From: Leucobacter sp. cx-328
GTDB taxonomy: Bacteria; Actinomycetota; Actinomycetes; Actinomycetales; Microbacteriaceae
Direction of reading: 5' to 3'
Length of the DNA stretch: 64,000 nucleotides
NCBI RefSeq assembly: GCF_014530035.1
Contig: NZ_JACVMX010000011.1
Span: 40,825-104,824 of the forward strand
Part shown: positions 1-8,315 of the stretch, one piece after another
How the letters are laid out: each line of letters begins with the position of its first letter
Numbering within the stretch: position 1 is the stretch's first letter
Translations under genes and position numbers: made by a program
Notes under the pieces: generated by a model
What the model saw: only the letters and a program-made list of their open reading frames with translations
Told to the model about the DNA's origin: nothing
Databases searched by the model: none

Positions 1-312
1 GATGAGCGCGAGCTGGATCGTCGGCACGGAGTTGTCAGCGATCGCTTGCACGACCGACTTATGGAGGAAGTACGAATCGCCAAGGTCGCCGGTCACGACG
101 CCGCCCACCCACTTGAGGTACTGCACGATAATCGATTGGTCGAGGCCCATGCTTGCGTGCAGTGCTGCAACCGCATCATCGGAGGCTTTCTCGCCGAGAA
201 TACGGCGAGCAGGATCACCAGGGGTCAAGTGAATGAGCGAAAAGATCACCACGGAGACCACGAAGAGAACCGGAATCAGGCTCAACAGCCTGCGAAGAAT
301 GAATTTGAACAT
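1..312 (-). CDS. ABC transporter permease, DppB family (partial)
   Basis: This is the first 104 residues of a peptide/nickel-type ABC permease; the C-terminal two thirds lie beyond the left edge. The translation starts with a basic stretch (FKFILRR), then one hydrophobic helix (LLSLIPVLFVVSVVIFSLIHL) followed by TPGDPAR, the conserved periplasmic-side signature of DppB/OppB permeases. Such permeases pair with a DppC partner, two ATPases and a family 5 binding protein to import oligopeptides across the membrane. The binding-protein gene lies directly upstream on the same strand, so the assignment fits the context. The ATG sits at 310-312. The rest of the transporter should follow just outside the window. 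Family is firm; the substrate is inferred only. Confidence 0.9.
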   Translation of the reverse strand, partial: MFKFILRRLLSLIPVLFVVSVVIFSLIHLTPGDPARRILGEKASDDAVAALHASMGLDQSIIVQYLKWVGGVVTGDLGDSYFLHKSVVQAIADNSVPTIQLALI

Positions 313-357
313 CGGTGTTCCAAAGTCGGCGACTCACATCGCAAATGACAATTAAAA

Positions 358-397
358 ACGGGGCGGCGGCTCGACAGATGCCCAGCTACCGCCCCGT
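358..397 (-). terminator. Hairpin with T-run between binding-protein and permease genes
   Basis: Read on the minus strand, ACGGGGCGG and CCGCCCCGT form a 9 bp stem with a 22 nt loop, followed by five T residues. It lies between the peptide-binding lipoprotein gene and the permease gene. Such partial terminators commonly keep binding-protein transcript levels above those of the membrane components. Confidence 0.65.
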
Positions 398-403
398 GAT
401 CGC

Positions 404-1999
404 TTACTTCCAGGCGGCGTTCCACCAAGTGAAGTGGCCGTCGAACCATGCAAGGTCAAGATCCTTGTTCGCAGCGTACACATTGTGTGCGTCGCCGAGA
501 CGGCTCATCGGACGGGTCTCCTCGATGTATGTTTGCATCTCATCGAACATCGCACTCGCGTCTGCCTGCGTCGGTGCCGCACGGAATCGCTTGAGGAGAT
601 CCTGGAGCTCAGGTGCATCGGAGTACCAGGCACGGTCGGGCAGGAAGCCGAGGGTCTGCGTAGGGTCAGTCTCAGTGCCGAACGGGAAGACCACAACATC
701 CCACTCGTCACGCTTCTCGCGGTACTTCTCGCTGAACGCGCCCCACTCGTATGCGTCGAGTGTTGCGTCGAAGCCGAGCTCCTTGAGCTGCTCAACGACA
801 ACAACTGCCGAGTTGTACGCTTCCGAGTAGTCCTTGTTCGCGAGCACGGTGATGCTCTTGCCAGCAGCACCGGTCTTCTCAAGCGCAGCCTTCGCTCCGG
901 CGACGTCTGCTTTGTTGAAGTCAGCCTTGCCAACCTCGGTGTCCCAGATCGCCTGCTGCTCAAGCGTCATGTTGTGGTGCACGAGATCGTAAAGATCTTC
1001 GCTACCGACAGCCGCAAGCATGATCGGGTCGCGATCGAGGCCGTCGTTCACAGCCTGACGGTTCTCAACATTGGCGAAAACGCCATCGGGAGCATCGCTG
1101 TACACGAGGTTGATCGGCCCAACCATGTAGGTGTCGAGCTTGATGTTCGGGTCATCCTTGAACTGGTCCAGGCTGTCGAATGGCAGCTCGGTGGTCGCAT
1201 CGTACTGACCAGACTGCAGGCCAAGGGTACGGGTCTGCGCGTCAGCGACGAAGTTGAAGATGACCTGGTCGAGGACTGCGTCCTTCTTACCAGCGCGGCC
1301 GCTCGAAGGCTCGTCAACCGAGACGTAGTCGTCCCACTTCTCGATGACAATCTTCTGATCCGCCTGCCACTCAGTGAGCTTGTATGGGCCGGTGCCAATG
1401 ATGTCAGCGATGTCCTGGATCGGCTCGTCGCCAACCTTGTCGATGACCTCAGACGGCATGATCGCCGAGTATGCGGTACCGATCGAGGAGAGGTAGAGCA
1501 GGTGCATGAAGCTCGCGCTTGGCACGGTGAGCTTCACGGTCGTCTCGTCAACCTTCGTCCACTCTGCGCCGGCAAAGAGCTCCTGTGCTGCAATCGAGAC
1601 GCGGTTCCAGCGGTTCATCGATGCGACGACGTCGTCAGCATCGAGATCACTGCCGTCCTGGAACTTCACGCCTTCGCGAAGCTTGAACGTGAATTCCTTG
1701 CCGTCATCGCTCGTCTCGAACGATTCAGCGAGCATCGGAACAACCTGGCGATCCTTGTCGATCGTGACGAGCGACTCAAACACGGGGAGGGTGATCTCGC
1801 CCATGATCGAATCGGTCGAAATCTGCGGATCGAGACTCTCCGGCTGCGCAGGAGTCACGAGGTTGACGACGTCAGTCTTCGCGTCCTTCGCTTCTGAGCC
1901 GCCACCGGAGCAACCGGTGAGGAGCAGCGCGCCCGCAGTGATGACGGCAGCGCCGGCAGCGAGTCGGCGCGCGGTGCGTGGTGCAGTGTGCTTCAGCAT
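404..1999 (-). CDS. Peptide ABC transporter substrate-binding lipoprotein (SBP family 5)
   Basis: Extracytoplasmic solute-binding protein of 531 residues, the usual length of DppA/OppA proteins. The N-terminus has basic residues, a hydrophobic stretch and the lipobox LLTGC at about residues 26-30, so it should be a membrane-anchored lipoprotein. Family 5 features are visible: VTPAQPESLDPQIS near the start of the mature chain, the FKLREGVKFQDGSDLDADDV motif around residues 105-125, and IGTGPYKLTEW near residue 200. The gene lies between an S51 peptidase gene and a DppB-type permease on the same strand, which supports peptide import. The ATG at 1997-1999 is preceded by AAGGAAGGCAC, a good ribosome binding site. 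The exact peptide cannot be read from the sequence. Confidence 0.92.
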   Translation of the reverse strand: MLKHTAPRTARRLAAGAAVITAGALLLTGCSGGGSEAKDAKTDVVNLVTPAQPESLDPQISTDSIMGEITLPVFESLVTIDKDRQVVPMLAESFETSDDGKEFTFKLREGVKFQDGSDLDADDVVASMNRWNRVSIAAQELFAGAEWTKVDETTVKLTVPSASFMHLLYLSSIGTAYSAIMPSEVIDKVGDEPIQDIADIIGTGPYKLTEWQADQKIVIEKWDDYVSVDEPSSGRAGKKDAVLDQVIFNFVADAQTRTLGLQSGQYDATTELPFDSLDQFKDDPNIKLDTYMVGPINLVYSDAPDGVFANVENRQAVNDGLDRDPIMLAAVGSEDLYDLVHHNMTLEQQAIWDTEVGKADFNKADVAGAKAALEKTGAAGKSITVLANKDYSEAYNSAVVVVEQLKELGFDATLDAYEWGAFSEKYREKRDEWDVVVFPFGTETDPTQTLGFLPDRAWYSDAPELQDLLKRFRAAPTQADASAMFDEMQTYIEETRPMSRLGDAHNVYAANKDLDLAWFDGHFTWWNAAWK

Positions 2000-2026
2000 G
2001 CTGTGCCTTCCTTTACTTCTAACTAC

Positions 2027-3397
2027 TTACTTCTGGTGAATCGGGGAATGCTTGAGTGGGGTGATTGAGAGCTTGAGAGCGGAGAATCCGCCAGCGGCCG
2101 TCCAGATCGTCCGCTCATCGCGGAGAAGCGTGACGTGATAGCCAGGATCGGTCGCGATGTAGTCGAGCGCAGCAACAGCACCGGCGGATCTCGTCAGTGC
2201 CTGTGCCTGGCGGAGCAGCACCGGACCGACGTCTTCGCCGCCGGTCGACTGTGCGGTCTCGGGGAGCGGACCGGTTCCTGGCTCGAATTGCTCGGTTGCG
2301 GCGCGCGTAATCACCTCGGTGTCGAAGCGGTACTGGTCGCCCGCGAGCAAGTGATGCCAGCGAACGCCGAGCGCCGTGGCAGCGGCTGCTTCGCTGCTCC
2401 ACTCTGCCTCTTCGAGATCAATGATGGAAACGCCGCCCGAGCCGATCACCTCGCCGGTGCGTTCCGTTGGCCAGTACAGGAGCGCGGTGTGTTCGTCGAC
2501 GCCAAACACGAGGCGATTGCCGGTTGCACGGCCGAGACAGACAGCTCGCACTACCCGGTCCCACTCATTGAAGTGTGAGTCGAGCAGCCCTTCTGCGAAG
2601 AATCCAAAGCCACCGGCTACCGAGAAACGAGTCTGTTCGTCGTCCTCGTAGCCGGGGGTTACACCGTCGTGCCACGCACGTACGCTCGTTCCGCCCGTCA
2701 CCATGCCGCTCCCCTGCTGGATCGCAAGGCCTGCGCTTGTTCCAGCGATCACGCCGCCGCGGGCGTGCAGGGCTCGGATCGCGCGCATAACCGCGGTCTC
2801 AGTGCGGCCAACACCTGGCGGGGTGCCTTCTGCCGAGCTCCCGGTTGCGGTCTCGCTCGCAGGGTCGCGGAACAGCGCAAAAATGTAATTCGTCTGGTCG
2901 CCACCGCCAAAGAAGAGGCCGTCGAGGCCTGCAACCAGCTCAGCAAGCTGCGCGTCGTCTGCGGCCTCGCGAATGTAGGGTGCGCCAGGGTACGGCGCGA
3001 TAGCCGCACGGCCCACAGGAAGCGGGATCGCCTCGAGCTGATGTCTCGCGAATACCTCGCGGTAATACTCGCCGTCGGCTTCGTCGCTCTCGGTCTCAGG
3101 GTTCCCATCGAGTGGCGCAAATGCTGGCTCGGACGCGGTGGTGAAGATACCGATCCGCGGCAGTGTCTTTGCGTCGGTTGCGTGATTGTGCGCTTGATGT
3201 GCTTGATGTGCTTCGCGAGTGAGGGCCGCAAAACGCTCGAGCAGGACTGGGTCTTCGTCGAGGGCGCCACCGATAAGAAATAGCGGCCCGGGCAATATGA
3301 GATCGGCTGCACGCTGATGGTGTGTGTTGAGCAACGCAGTCTCCATATTCTCGACGATGAGGGTGCGGCGAACCGCAGGTTGAACAAAGTGTTTCAT
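2027..3397 (-). CDS. Peptidase S51 family protein, cyanophycinase-like
   Basis: A 456-residue serine peptidase of the class-I glutamine amidotransferase-like fold. Visible motifs are FLIGG (about residues 40-44), LFFGGGDQTNY (161-171), the nucleophile elbow G-T-S-A-G with Ser221, the DSHF motif with a likely catalytic His at 275, and VDEHTAL around 300-306. The GGGDQ, GTSAG, DxHF and DExTAL set is that of cyanophycinases and related S51 enzymes, which cut after beta-linked aspartyl residues. The chain is longer than typical cyanophycinase, with a His/Ala-rich insert (AHQAHQAHNHA) at about residues 63-73. It is the first gene of the transporter operon and no export signal is evident, so it probably acts on imported peptides in the cytoplasm. 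The start is uncertain; Met18 is an alternative. Cyanophycin itself as substrate is inference. Confidence 0.8.
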   Translation of the reverse strand: MKHFVQPAVRRTLIVENMETALLNTHHQRAADLILPGPLFLIGGALDEDPVLLERFAALTREAHQAHQAHNHATDAKTLPRIGIFTTASEPAFAPLDGNPETESDEADGEYYREVFARHQLEAIPLPVGRAAIAPYPGAPYIREAADDAQLAELVAGLDGLFFGGGDQTNYIFALFRDPASETATGSSAEGTPPGVGRTETAVMRAIRALHARGGVIAGTSAGLAIQQGSGMVTGGTSVRAWHDGVTPGYEDDEQTRFSVAGGFGFFAEGLLDSHFNEWDRVVRAVCLGRATGNRLVFGVDEHTALLYWPTERTGEVIGSGGVSIIDLEEAEWSSEAAAATALGVRWHHLLAGDQYRFDTEVITRAATEQFEPGTGPLPETAQSTGGEDVGPVLLRQAQALTRSAGAVAALDYIATDPGYHVTLLRDERTIWTAAGGFSALKLSITPLKHSPIHQK

Positions 3398-3421
3398 AAC
3401 TGCTGGGTTTTTTGCAATCTC

Positions 3422-3435
3422 GAAACAGATATTTC
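3422..3435. promoter_or_regulatory. Candidate RpiR operator, peptidase S51 side
   Basis: The sequence GAAACAGATATTTC is a 14 bp imperfect palindrome in the divergent region between the S51 peptidase and the RpiR regulator genes. A site of the same pattern lies in front of the M20 peptidase gene at 4570-4583. Assignment to the RpiR protein is inferred from the match and the position. Confidence 0.5.
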
Positions 3436-3551
3436 AGATTCGCTCTCGACAATGCACACTTGCCGGTTGATACACTCAGGTTCGACCGCACTGGCCGCGG
3501 TTAGCCACTTCGCTCGAGCGCAGTGACCACGCGCTACCGATCGGAGAAGCA

Positions 3552-4445
3552 GTGAATCTCGAATCCGGAGATACCCGAGCCGAGCAGGTCGAGCGCGAGA
3601 CTGTTGCGTCACGCATTCGCGAACGCATGGGCGATTACTCTCCCGCAGAACGCAAGGTTGCACGCACATTACTTGCGGCTTATCCGGTCGCAGGGTTCGA
3701 AACAGTCGCTGGACTTGCAGAGCTCGCAGGCGTGAGCGGCGCCACGGTCGTTCGTTTTAGCACCCGCCTCGGCTTCGGTGGCTTCCCCGATCTTCAGCGC
3801 GCACTCCGCGAAGAGCTTGAGCTTCGCAGCGCGTCTCCCGCGGCGCTGTATGCGCGCACCACCGGTGAGCGATCCGCGCCCCTTGGAGACCTTGCCCAGC
3901 TTGGCGAGGGGCCGGCCTCAGACATTCAAGCGACATTTGCTGGGCTCTCACAACACGACTTCGACACAACCATTGAAGCGCTCGCAAACCCCAAGCGTCG
4001 CATTTGGCTCACGGGCGGTCGCTACAGCACCTACCTCGCCGAATACCTCGCTTCGAGCCTGGAGCAACTGCGACCCGGCGCACGCATGGTTCCCCAGATG
4101 GCAAGCGTTCGCGCGGCGACCATGATTGACCTCGACGCAAAAGATGTCATTATCGCGTTCGACTTCCGTCGCTACGAAGAGCGCACCCGCCAGGTCGTGC
4201 AGCACGCAAAGAACCGCAAGGCCACCATCATTCTGATCACCGACGCATGGGTGTCTCCGTGTGCGGGCGATGCCGACGCCGTACTCACAAGCCTGTCGGT
4301 GGAGCGCGGCGCATTCGACTCCGTGGTCCCTGTCATGGCACTTATCGAGGCCATCTTCACCGCCACCATGGATCGCATTGGCCCCGCAGCGCGTGAGCGC
4401 ATGGAAGCGATCGAGCAGTCAGCGCAGGAGCACCAACTCATCTAG
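3552..4445 (+). CDS. MurR/RpiR family transcriptional regulator
   Basis: A 297-residue regulator with an N-terminal HTH_6 domain (about residues 15-90; the recognition region reads GVSGATVVRFSTRLGFGGFPDLQ) and a C-terminal SIS sugar-isomerase fold (about 120-270; IWLTGGRYSTYLAEYLASSLEQ and DVIIAFDFRRYEERTRQVVQ). RpiR proteins bind short palindromes as dimers and sense ligands, often phosphosugars, through the SIS domain. It is transcribed away from the peptidase/Dpp operon and towards the M20 peptidase gene, and matching palindromes sit in front of both. The GTG start is preceded by GGAGAAG at good spacing. It probably controls the whole peptide-use locus. The family is firm; the effector is unknown. 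Confidence 0.9.
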   Translation: MNLESGDTRAEQVERETVASRIRERMGDYSPAERKVARTLLAAYPVAGFETVAGLAELAGVSGATVVRFSTRLGFGGFPDLQRALREELELRSASPAALYARTTGERSAPLGDLAQLGEGPASDIQATFAGLSQHDFDTTIEALANPKRRIWLTGGRYSTYLAEYLASSLEQLRPGARMVPQMASVRAATMIDLDAKDVIIAFDFRRYEERTRQVVQHAKNRKATIILITDAWVSPCAGDADAVLTSLSVERGAFDSVVPVMALIEAIFTATMDRIGPAARERMEAIEQSAQEHQLI

Positions 4446-4569
4446 TTCGCGCAACAGCCGGGCGCGCAGCGAGAAGTGCGCGGCCATTTTGGCCTGCCAG
4501 ATTTCAATCTCACACACCGCGCAGCACCCATTTCTCCCAGCATTTCACTTGTATTCCTAAAACGTCGTT

Positions 4570-4583
4570 GAAACGGACGTTTC
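4570..4583. promoter_or_regulatory. Candidate RpiR operator, M20 peptidase side
   Basis: GAAACGGACGTTTC is an inverted repeat (GAAACG, 2 nt, CGTTTC) about 86 bp upstream of the M20 peptidase start. It matches the site at 3422-3435 at 11 of 14 positions, and the three differences keep the symmetry pattern GAAACRGAYRTTTC. Just downstream (about 4600-4646) is a stretch rich in TTGC/GCAA words (TTGCGG, TGCAAT, TTGCAAC, GCAAC, TTGCGA) which may be a second regulatory element. Confidence 0.5.
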
Positions 4584-4668
4584 TTCCATGTAACGTATGT
4601 TGCGGAACTGCAATACTCATTGCAACATCGCAACAAACATTGCGACTATGGAATTCGGAGGCTCGTGC

Positions 4669-5829
4669 ATGCCAGCACTCGACCTACTGCGCCTCGCTGA
4701 AGCGGCGCAGGACACCTACGAGCGCGATCTCGCAGCCCTCGTAGGAATTGATTCAGGTTCGCTCGATGCTGCGGGCGTGAATCGCGTCGCTGACTGGGTC
4801 GCGGATCGCCTCACTCGCTCAGGCTTCACCATTGAACGCCAAATCACCACCGATGGGATCCACGGCGACGTGATCGTGGCCCGCCGACAGGGCACAGGCT
4901 CACGCCGCATCTTGCTATTCGCGCACATGGACACCGTCTTCGAGCAGGGCGACGCAGCGTTGCGACCGTTCTCGATCGACGAGCGCGGTCACGGTCGCGG
5001 GCCCGGTGTCACCGACGACAAGGCCGGTGTTGTTGCTGGCATTCACGCCGCAGAGCACCTCATCGCGCTCGGCGAAGAGAACTACGGCGAGCTGGTGCTC
5101 GCATTCACCCCCGACGAGGAGATCGGCTCCCCCGTTGGTGCGCCTGCGCTTGCCGCACTCGCTGCGAATGCTGACGCTGGCTTTAGCTTGGAGTGCGCCC
5201 GCGAGAACGGGGATCTGGTCATTGCACGCAAGGGTGCGGTTGACCTCGACATCGAGGTGCACGGCGTCGCTGCTCACTCTGGCATTGAGCCCGAGCGCGG
5301 CGCGCACGCTGCTCTCGAGGCCGCTCACCTGACGATTTTCCTGCAGCAGCTCGCTGACCCCAGCCGCAAGCTCACGGTCAACGTCGGCATTCTGCAGTCA
5401 GGTGATCGCACGAACATCGTGCCCAATCACGCGCTCCTCAAGGTGGAGATGCGCGCGGCCCAGCGCGAGGTGCTCGATGAGACGCTCGCAAAGCTCCGCG
5501 CCCGCGCCGCAGCACCCGTGGTGGATCGCACCACCATCAGCGTGCACGAACTCGACTTCTGCCCGCCGCTCGAGGAGACTTCCGCAAGCATGGCGCTCGG
5601 TGAAACAGCGGTGGCGATTGCCGCTGAGCTCGGGTTCACACCCGGCCTCGCACGCACTGGTGGAGTGTCCGATGGCAACCGCGTCTCAGCGCTCGGTGTG
5701 CCGACGCTCGACGGCCTCGGCCCGGTCGGTGGTGGCGATCACAGCCCTACCGAGTGGCTCGAGCTGGCATCTGTGCCCGGCCGCGTCGCACTGCTCGCGG
5801 AACTCATCGACCGCACCGCTCGGGCGTAA
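4669..5829 (+). CDS. M20 family metallopeptidase (carboxypeptidase G2-like)
   Basis: A 386-residue di-zinc peptidase. The catalytic pattern is complete: AHMDTVF with His86 and Asp88, GPGVTDDKAG with the bridging Asp, TPDEEIGS with the general base Glu and a metal Glu at about 150-151, a lid/dimerisation domain from about 180 to 290, and a terminal GGGDHSP with the last metal His. This arrangement matches the ArgE/CPG2 group, which removes C-terminal amino acids or splits dipeptides and acyl-amino acids. No signal peptide is seen, so it is cytoplasmic. I chose the ATG at 4669 because GGAGG lies 7 nt upstream; an upstream in-frame ATG at 4597 has no such site and adds Cys/Asn-rich sequence unlike the family. 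It probably finishes breakdown of peptides delivered by the neighbouring Dpp-type importer. Confidence 0.9.
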   Translation: MPALDLLRLAEAAQDTYERDLAALVGIDSGSLDAAGVNRVADWVADRLTRSGFTIERQITTDGIHGDVIVARRQGTGSRRILLFAHMDTVFEQGDAALRPFSIDERGHGRGPGVTDDKAGVVAGIHAAEHLIALGEENYGELVLAFTPDEEIGSPVGAPALAALAANADAGFSLECARENGDLVIARKGAVDLDIEVHGVAAHSGIEPERGAHAALEAAHLTIFLQQLADPSRKLTVNVGILQSGDRTNIVPNHALLKVEMRAAQREVLDETLAKLRARAAAPVVDRTTISVHELDFCPPLEETSASMALGETAVAIAAELGFTPGLARTGGVSDGNRVSALGVPTLDGLGPVGGGDHSPTEWLELASVPGRVALLAELIDRTARA

Positions 5830-5894
5830 CTGCTTCTGACAAGGCTGCCCGCGCAGCGCGTCCTCACCCGCGCCTCAACCCCGCGAAACTTGTA

Positions 5895-5950
5895 GTTTCT
5901 GCCGAGATCGACCCTTTCATACGTATGAAACGGGCGATCTCGAGAGAAAC
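5895..5950. repeat. Dispersed palindromic repeat, copy 1
   Basis: A 56 bp imperfect inverted repeat centred on the perfect palindrome TTTCATACGTATGAAA (5915-5930). The outer arms read GTTTCTGCCGAGATCG on the left and CGATCTCGAGAGAAAC on the right. Copies with the same arms and a TTTCATGCGC-type centre occur at 60914-60969 and 63776-63831. It lies between convergent genes (M20 peptidase and MFS transporter), a typical home for REP-like elements. Confidence 0.8.
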
Positions 5951-5956
5951 GGTCGG

Positions 5957-6015
5957 TTTCGCGGGGTTGAGTATCGCGGGGTTGAGTTTCGCAGGGTTGA
6001 GTATCGCGGGGTTAG
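5957..6015. repeat. Tandem 15 bp repeat, four units
   Basis: Four head-to-tail units starting at 5957, 5972, 5987 and 6002 follow the pattern T(T/A)TCGCRGGGTTGAG, the last one cut by one base. The unit equals the flank of the dispersed palindrome (GTTTCGAGGGGTTG in copy 2), so this copy carries an expanded right flank. Confidence 0.8.
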
Positions 6016-6078
6016 CGGCAGAGATGAGGCGTGCTGCGCACCTGGCGCTATGCACCCCGCTGATGGCCGCTCCTAGCC

Positions 6079-7593
6079 TCAGTGTGAGCCGACGGCCTCG
6101 GTACCCTTCGGCGTGAGAATAAACACGGTAATCGCGACAACAGTCATGAGAACGCCGCCAACGAGACCCGCGAGCTGGAGCGATTCAACGAACGCTGCAG
6201 CCGCGTGTTCCGCGAGCCCGGGGTTTCCGGTCTCCTCAGCGATCGCTACGGCCGCTCCAAGGGAGTTCTCAGCCTCCACCGCGAGTTCTGCGGGGACGCC
6301 CGTGATTGCGCCATTGCCGATCATGGTCGCGCGGTAGAGCAACGCCGAGATACTGCCAAGAATTGCAATACCGAGGGTCGCGCCAAGCTCGTAGGAGGTT
6401 TCTTCCAGCGCGCCAGCGTTGCCGGCTTTTTCTTCTGGCGATCCGCTCATGATCAGCACCGAGGCAATCGACAGCGCACCCATACCAACGCCGACGAGCG
6501 CGATGCATGCCATCACCATCGTGAGGGTGAGATTATCGGGGCGGATCGCCAGCATAAACATACCCAGCGCCGCAAAGCCGAGCCCGCCAGCGAGCACGGT
6601 ACGGGTACCGATCAGGCGTGCGAGCGGGGGCGCCGCGAGCGATGCGAGCGCCGCGGTGATCGCACCCGGAACCATGCGCAGGCCAGCCTCGATCGGGCTT
6701 GCACCGTCGACGAGCTGCATCCACTGTGCAATGAGCAGCGAGGATGCTCCCATCGCGAAGGTCGAACCGAACGCCGCGATGATACCGGCCGTGAACGTGC
6801 GGCTCTCAAACAGTCGCAGGTCGAGCAGCGGCGCATCGCTCTTCATGCTGCGGCGCGCGAACCAGAAGAGTGCCGCAGCGGCACCGAGCAGCGCTGCCCA
6901 CGCAAGCGGCACGGCAAAGCTTGCCTGCGCGGTGAAGTCCTTGATGCTCCAGACAAGGAGCACCATGCCGACGAACGAGAGGAGTGCGGCGAACGCATCC
7001 CAGCGGCCTGGGTTCGACACCTTCGACTCTGGCAGCAGAATGATGCCAGCGATTACCGCGACCACCATAAGCGGCGCATTCACGAGGAATGCCGCGTGCC
7101 ACGAGAAGTGCTCAAGCAGCAGGCCACCAACGAGCGGGCCAATCGCGCCGCCAAGACCCGACACCGCTGCCCAGACGCTGAGCGCGGTCGCGCGCTCCTT
7201 CGAGTCGGTGAAAATCACACGAATGAGCGAAAGCGTTGTCGGCATGATCATGGCGCCGCCAACGCCAAGCAGGGCGCGGATCGCAATGACATGGTTTGCC
7301 GTATCGGCAAAGAGCACGAGCACAGACGCCACCGCGAAAATCGCGTAGCCCAGCATGAGCATGCGCTTGCGACCCCAGCGATCACCAATCGCTGCCATCG
7401 ACACCAGCAATCCGGCGAGGACAAGCGAGTAAATGTCGATGATCCACAACTGCTGTGTCGCGGTCGGGTGTAGTTCGCCAGCCAATTCTGGCATGGCAAT
7501 GTTCAGGATCGTCATATCCATAATGACGACGAAGAGGCTCGCGCTAAGTACGACCAGCGCGCCCCAGCGGCGTGCGCGCGTGAGCTGAGTCAC
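6079..7593 (-). CDS. MFS multidrug transporter, DHA2 (EmrB/QacA) family
   Basis: A 504-residue integral membrane exporter with about 14 hydrophobic helices, as in the proton-driven 14-TM DHA2 family. Helix 1 carries SLFVVIMDMTILNIAMPEL (motif D1 region), followed by WIIDIYSLVLAGLLVSMAAIGDRWGRKRMLMLG (motif A between TM2 and TM3) and the antiporter-type motif C GLGGAIGPLVGGLLLE near residue 150. These proteins export hydrophobic or cationic drugs using the proton gradient. The GTG at 7593 is chosen because AAAGGA lies about 8 nt upstream; an upstream ATG at 7689 lacks one. It follows the TetR gene in the same direction with a short gap, so the two are probably co-transcribed and controlled from the operator at 8316-8343. 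Confidence 0.92.
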   Translation of the reverse strand: MTQLTRARRWGALVVLSASLFVVIMDMTILNIAMPELAGELHPTATQQLWIIDIYSLVLAGLLVSMAAIGDRWGRKRMLMLGYAIFAVASVLVLFADTANHVIAIRALLGVGGAMIMPTTLSLIRVIFTDSKERATALSVWAAVSGLGGAIGPLVGGLLLEHFSWHAAFLVNAPLMVVAVIAGIILLPESKVSNPGRWDAFAALLSFVGMVLLVWSIKDFTAQASFAVPLAWAALLGAAAALFWFARRSMKSDAPLLDLRLFESRTFTAGIIAAFGSTFAMGASSLLIAQWMQLVDGASPIEAGLRMVPGAITAALASLAAPPLARLIGTRTVLAGGLGFAALGMFMLAIRPDNLTLTMVMACIALVGVGMGALSIASVLIMSGSPEEKAGNAGALEETSYELGATLGIAILGSISALLYRATMIGNGAITGVPAELAVEAENSLGAAVAIAEETGNPGLAEHAAAAFVESLQLAGLVGGVLMTVVAITVFILTPKGTEAVGSH

Positions 7594-7663
7594 AGTAAAT
7601 CCTTTGAGATATGTCAAGCATTGGGAATGCAGAAAATGCGTTTGTGTTGCGGGTCGGCTGCCG

Positions 7664-8302
7664 CTATCGGATTGCCAACGCCGACGCACTTGCCGCGGCT
7701 GACGGGTCGACGGCGGCGATATCCGGGAGATCGCCGAGGGCGCGGATCACCGCAGCCATTTCTGCCTCAACAGGCATTTCATCGTGCAACGCGACGTGCA
7801 CCATGAGTCCGTTGAAATATTGTTCTAGCGCGGCCGCAGCTGGCGTGCTCACATACTGCTGCAGGATCGCATTGAATCGTGCTGACCAGGCCAGCTCAAG
7901 CGCACAGGTTTTGGGGTCAGTCGTCGAGGTAGTGACCAACGCAATGCTCGAACGCACCACATGTTTGTCTGCAAGAAACTCGACCATAATCTGCGTGCAT
8001 CCCGCGATAAAGTTCGGAGCAGCCGCTATTGTGCGCTCAATACCGCTGAGCTCGTCGGTGAGTTCAACGGCAAGTCGCTGGAGAGCAGCATCGCGAAGTT
8101 CTTCGATCGAGGCGAACAAGCGGGTCATTGAACCGAGCGATTCACCAGCACGGGCGGCGACGGCGCGGTGCGTGAGTGATGCCGATCCACTCTCAATGGT
8201 CATGTCGGCTGCCGCTTGCAGGATCGCCTGGCGACGCGCTTCTGGATCGCGCTTGCGCGGCTTTGGCTCCACCACGTCGCCCCCTCTTGCAGGTCTACTC
8301 AT
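7664..8302 (-). CDS. TetR family transcriptional regulator of the MFS exporter
   Basis: A 212-residue regulator. The N-terminal HTH is clear: DPEARRQAILQAAADMTIESGSASLTHRAVAARAGESLGSMTRLF, about residues 19-63, followed by a variable helical ligand-binding domain. TetR proteins usually repress an adjacent efflux gene and release DNA on binding a drug or metabolite. The gene heads the regulator-exporter pair, and a perfect inverted repeat sits 14 bp upstream of its start, as expected for autoregulation. The ATG at 8300-8302 is preceded by AAGG at about 8 nt. The inducer cannot be predicted. Confidence 0.9.
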   Translation of the reverse strand: MSRPARGGDVVEPKPRKRDPEARRQAILQAAADMTIESGSASLTHRAVAARAGESLGSMTRLFASIEELRDAALQRLAVELTDELSGIERTIAAAPNFIAGCTQIMVEFLADKHVVRSSIALVTTSTTDPKTCALELAWSARFNAILQQYVSTPAAAALEQYFNGLMVHVALHDEMPVEAEMAAVIRALGDLPDIAAVDPSAAASASALAIR

Positions 8303-8315
8303 CTGCAGACCTTAC

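Noticed and set aside
434..1897. A 487-residue open frame on the plus strand, antisense to the peptide-binding lipoprotein gene
   Set aside because: The minus-strand frame encodes a clear family 5 binding protein; the plus frame is an Arg/Leu/Val-rich shadow typical of high-GC DNA.
6205..7473. A 422-residue plus-strand open frame antisense to the MFS transporter
   Set aside because: It is Arg/His/Glu-rich with no family features, and the opposite strand encodes a complete DHA2 exporter.
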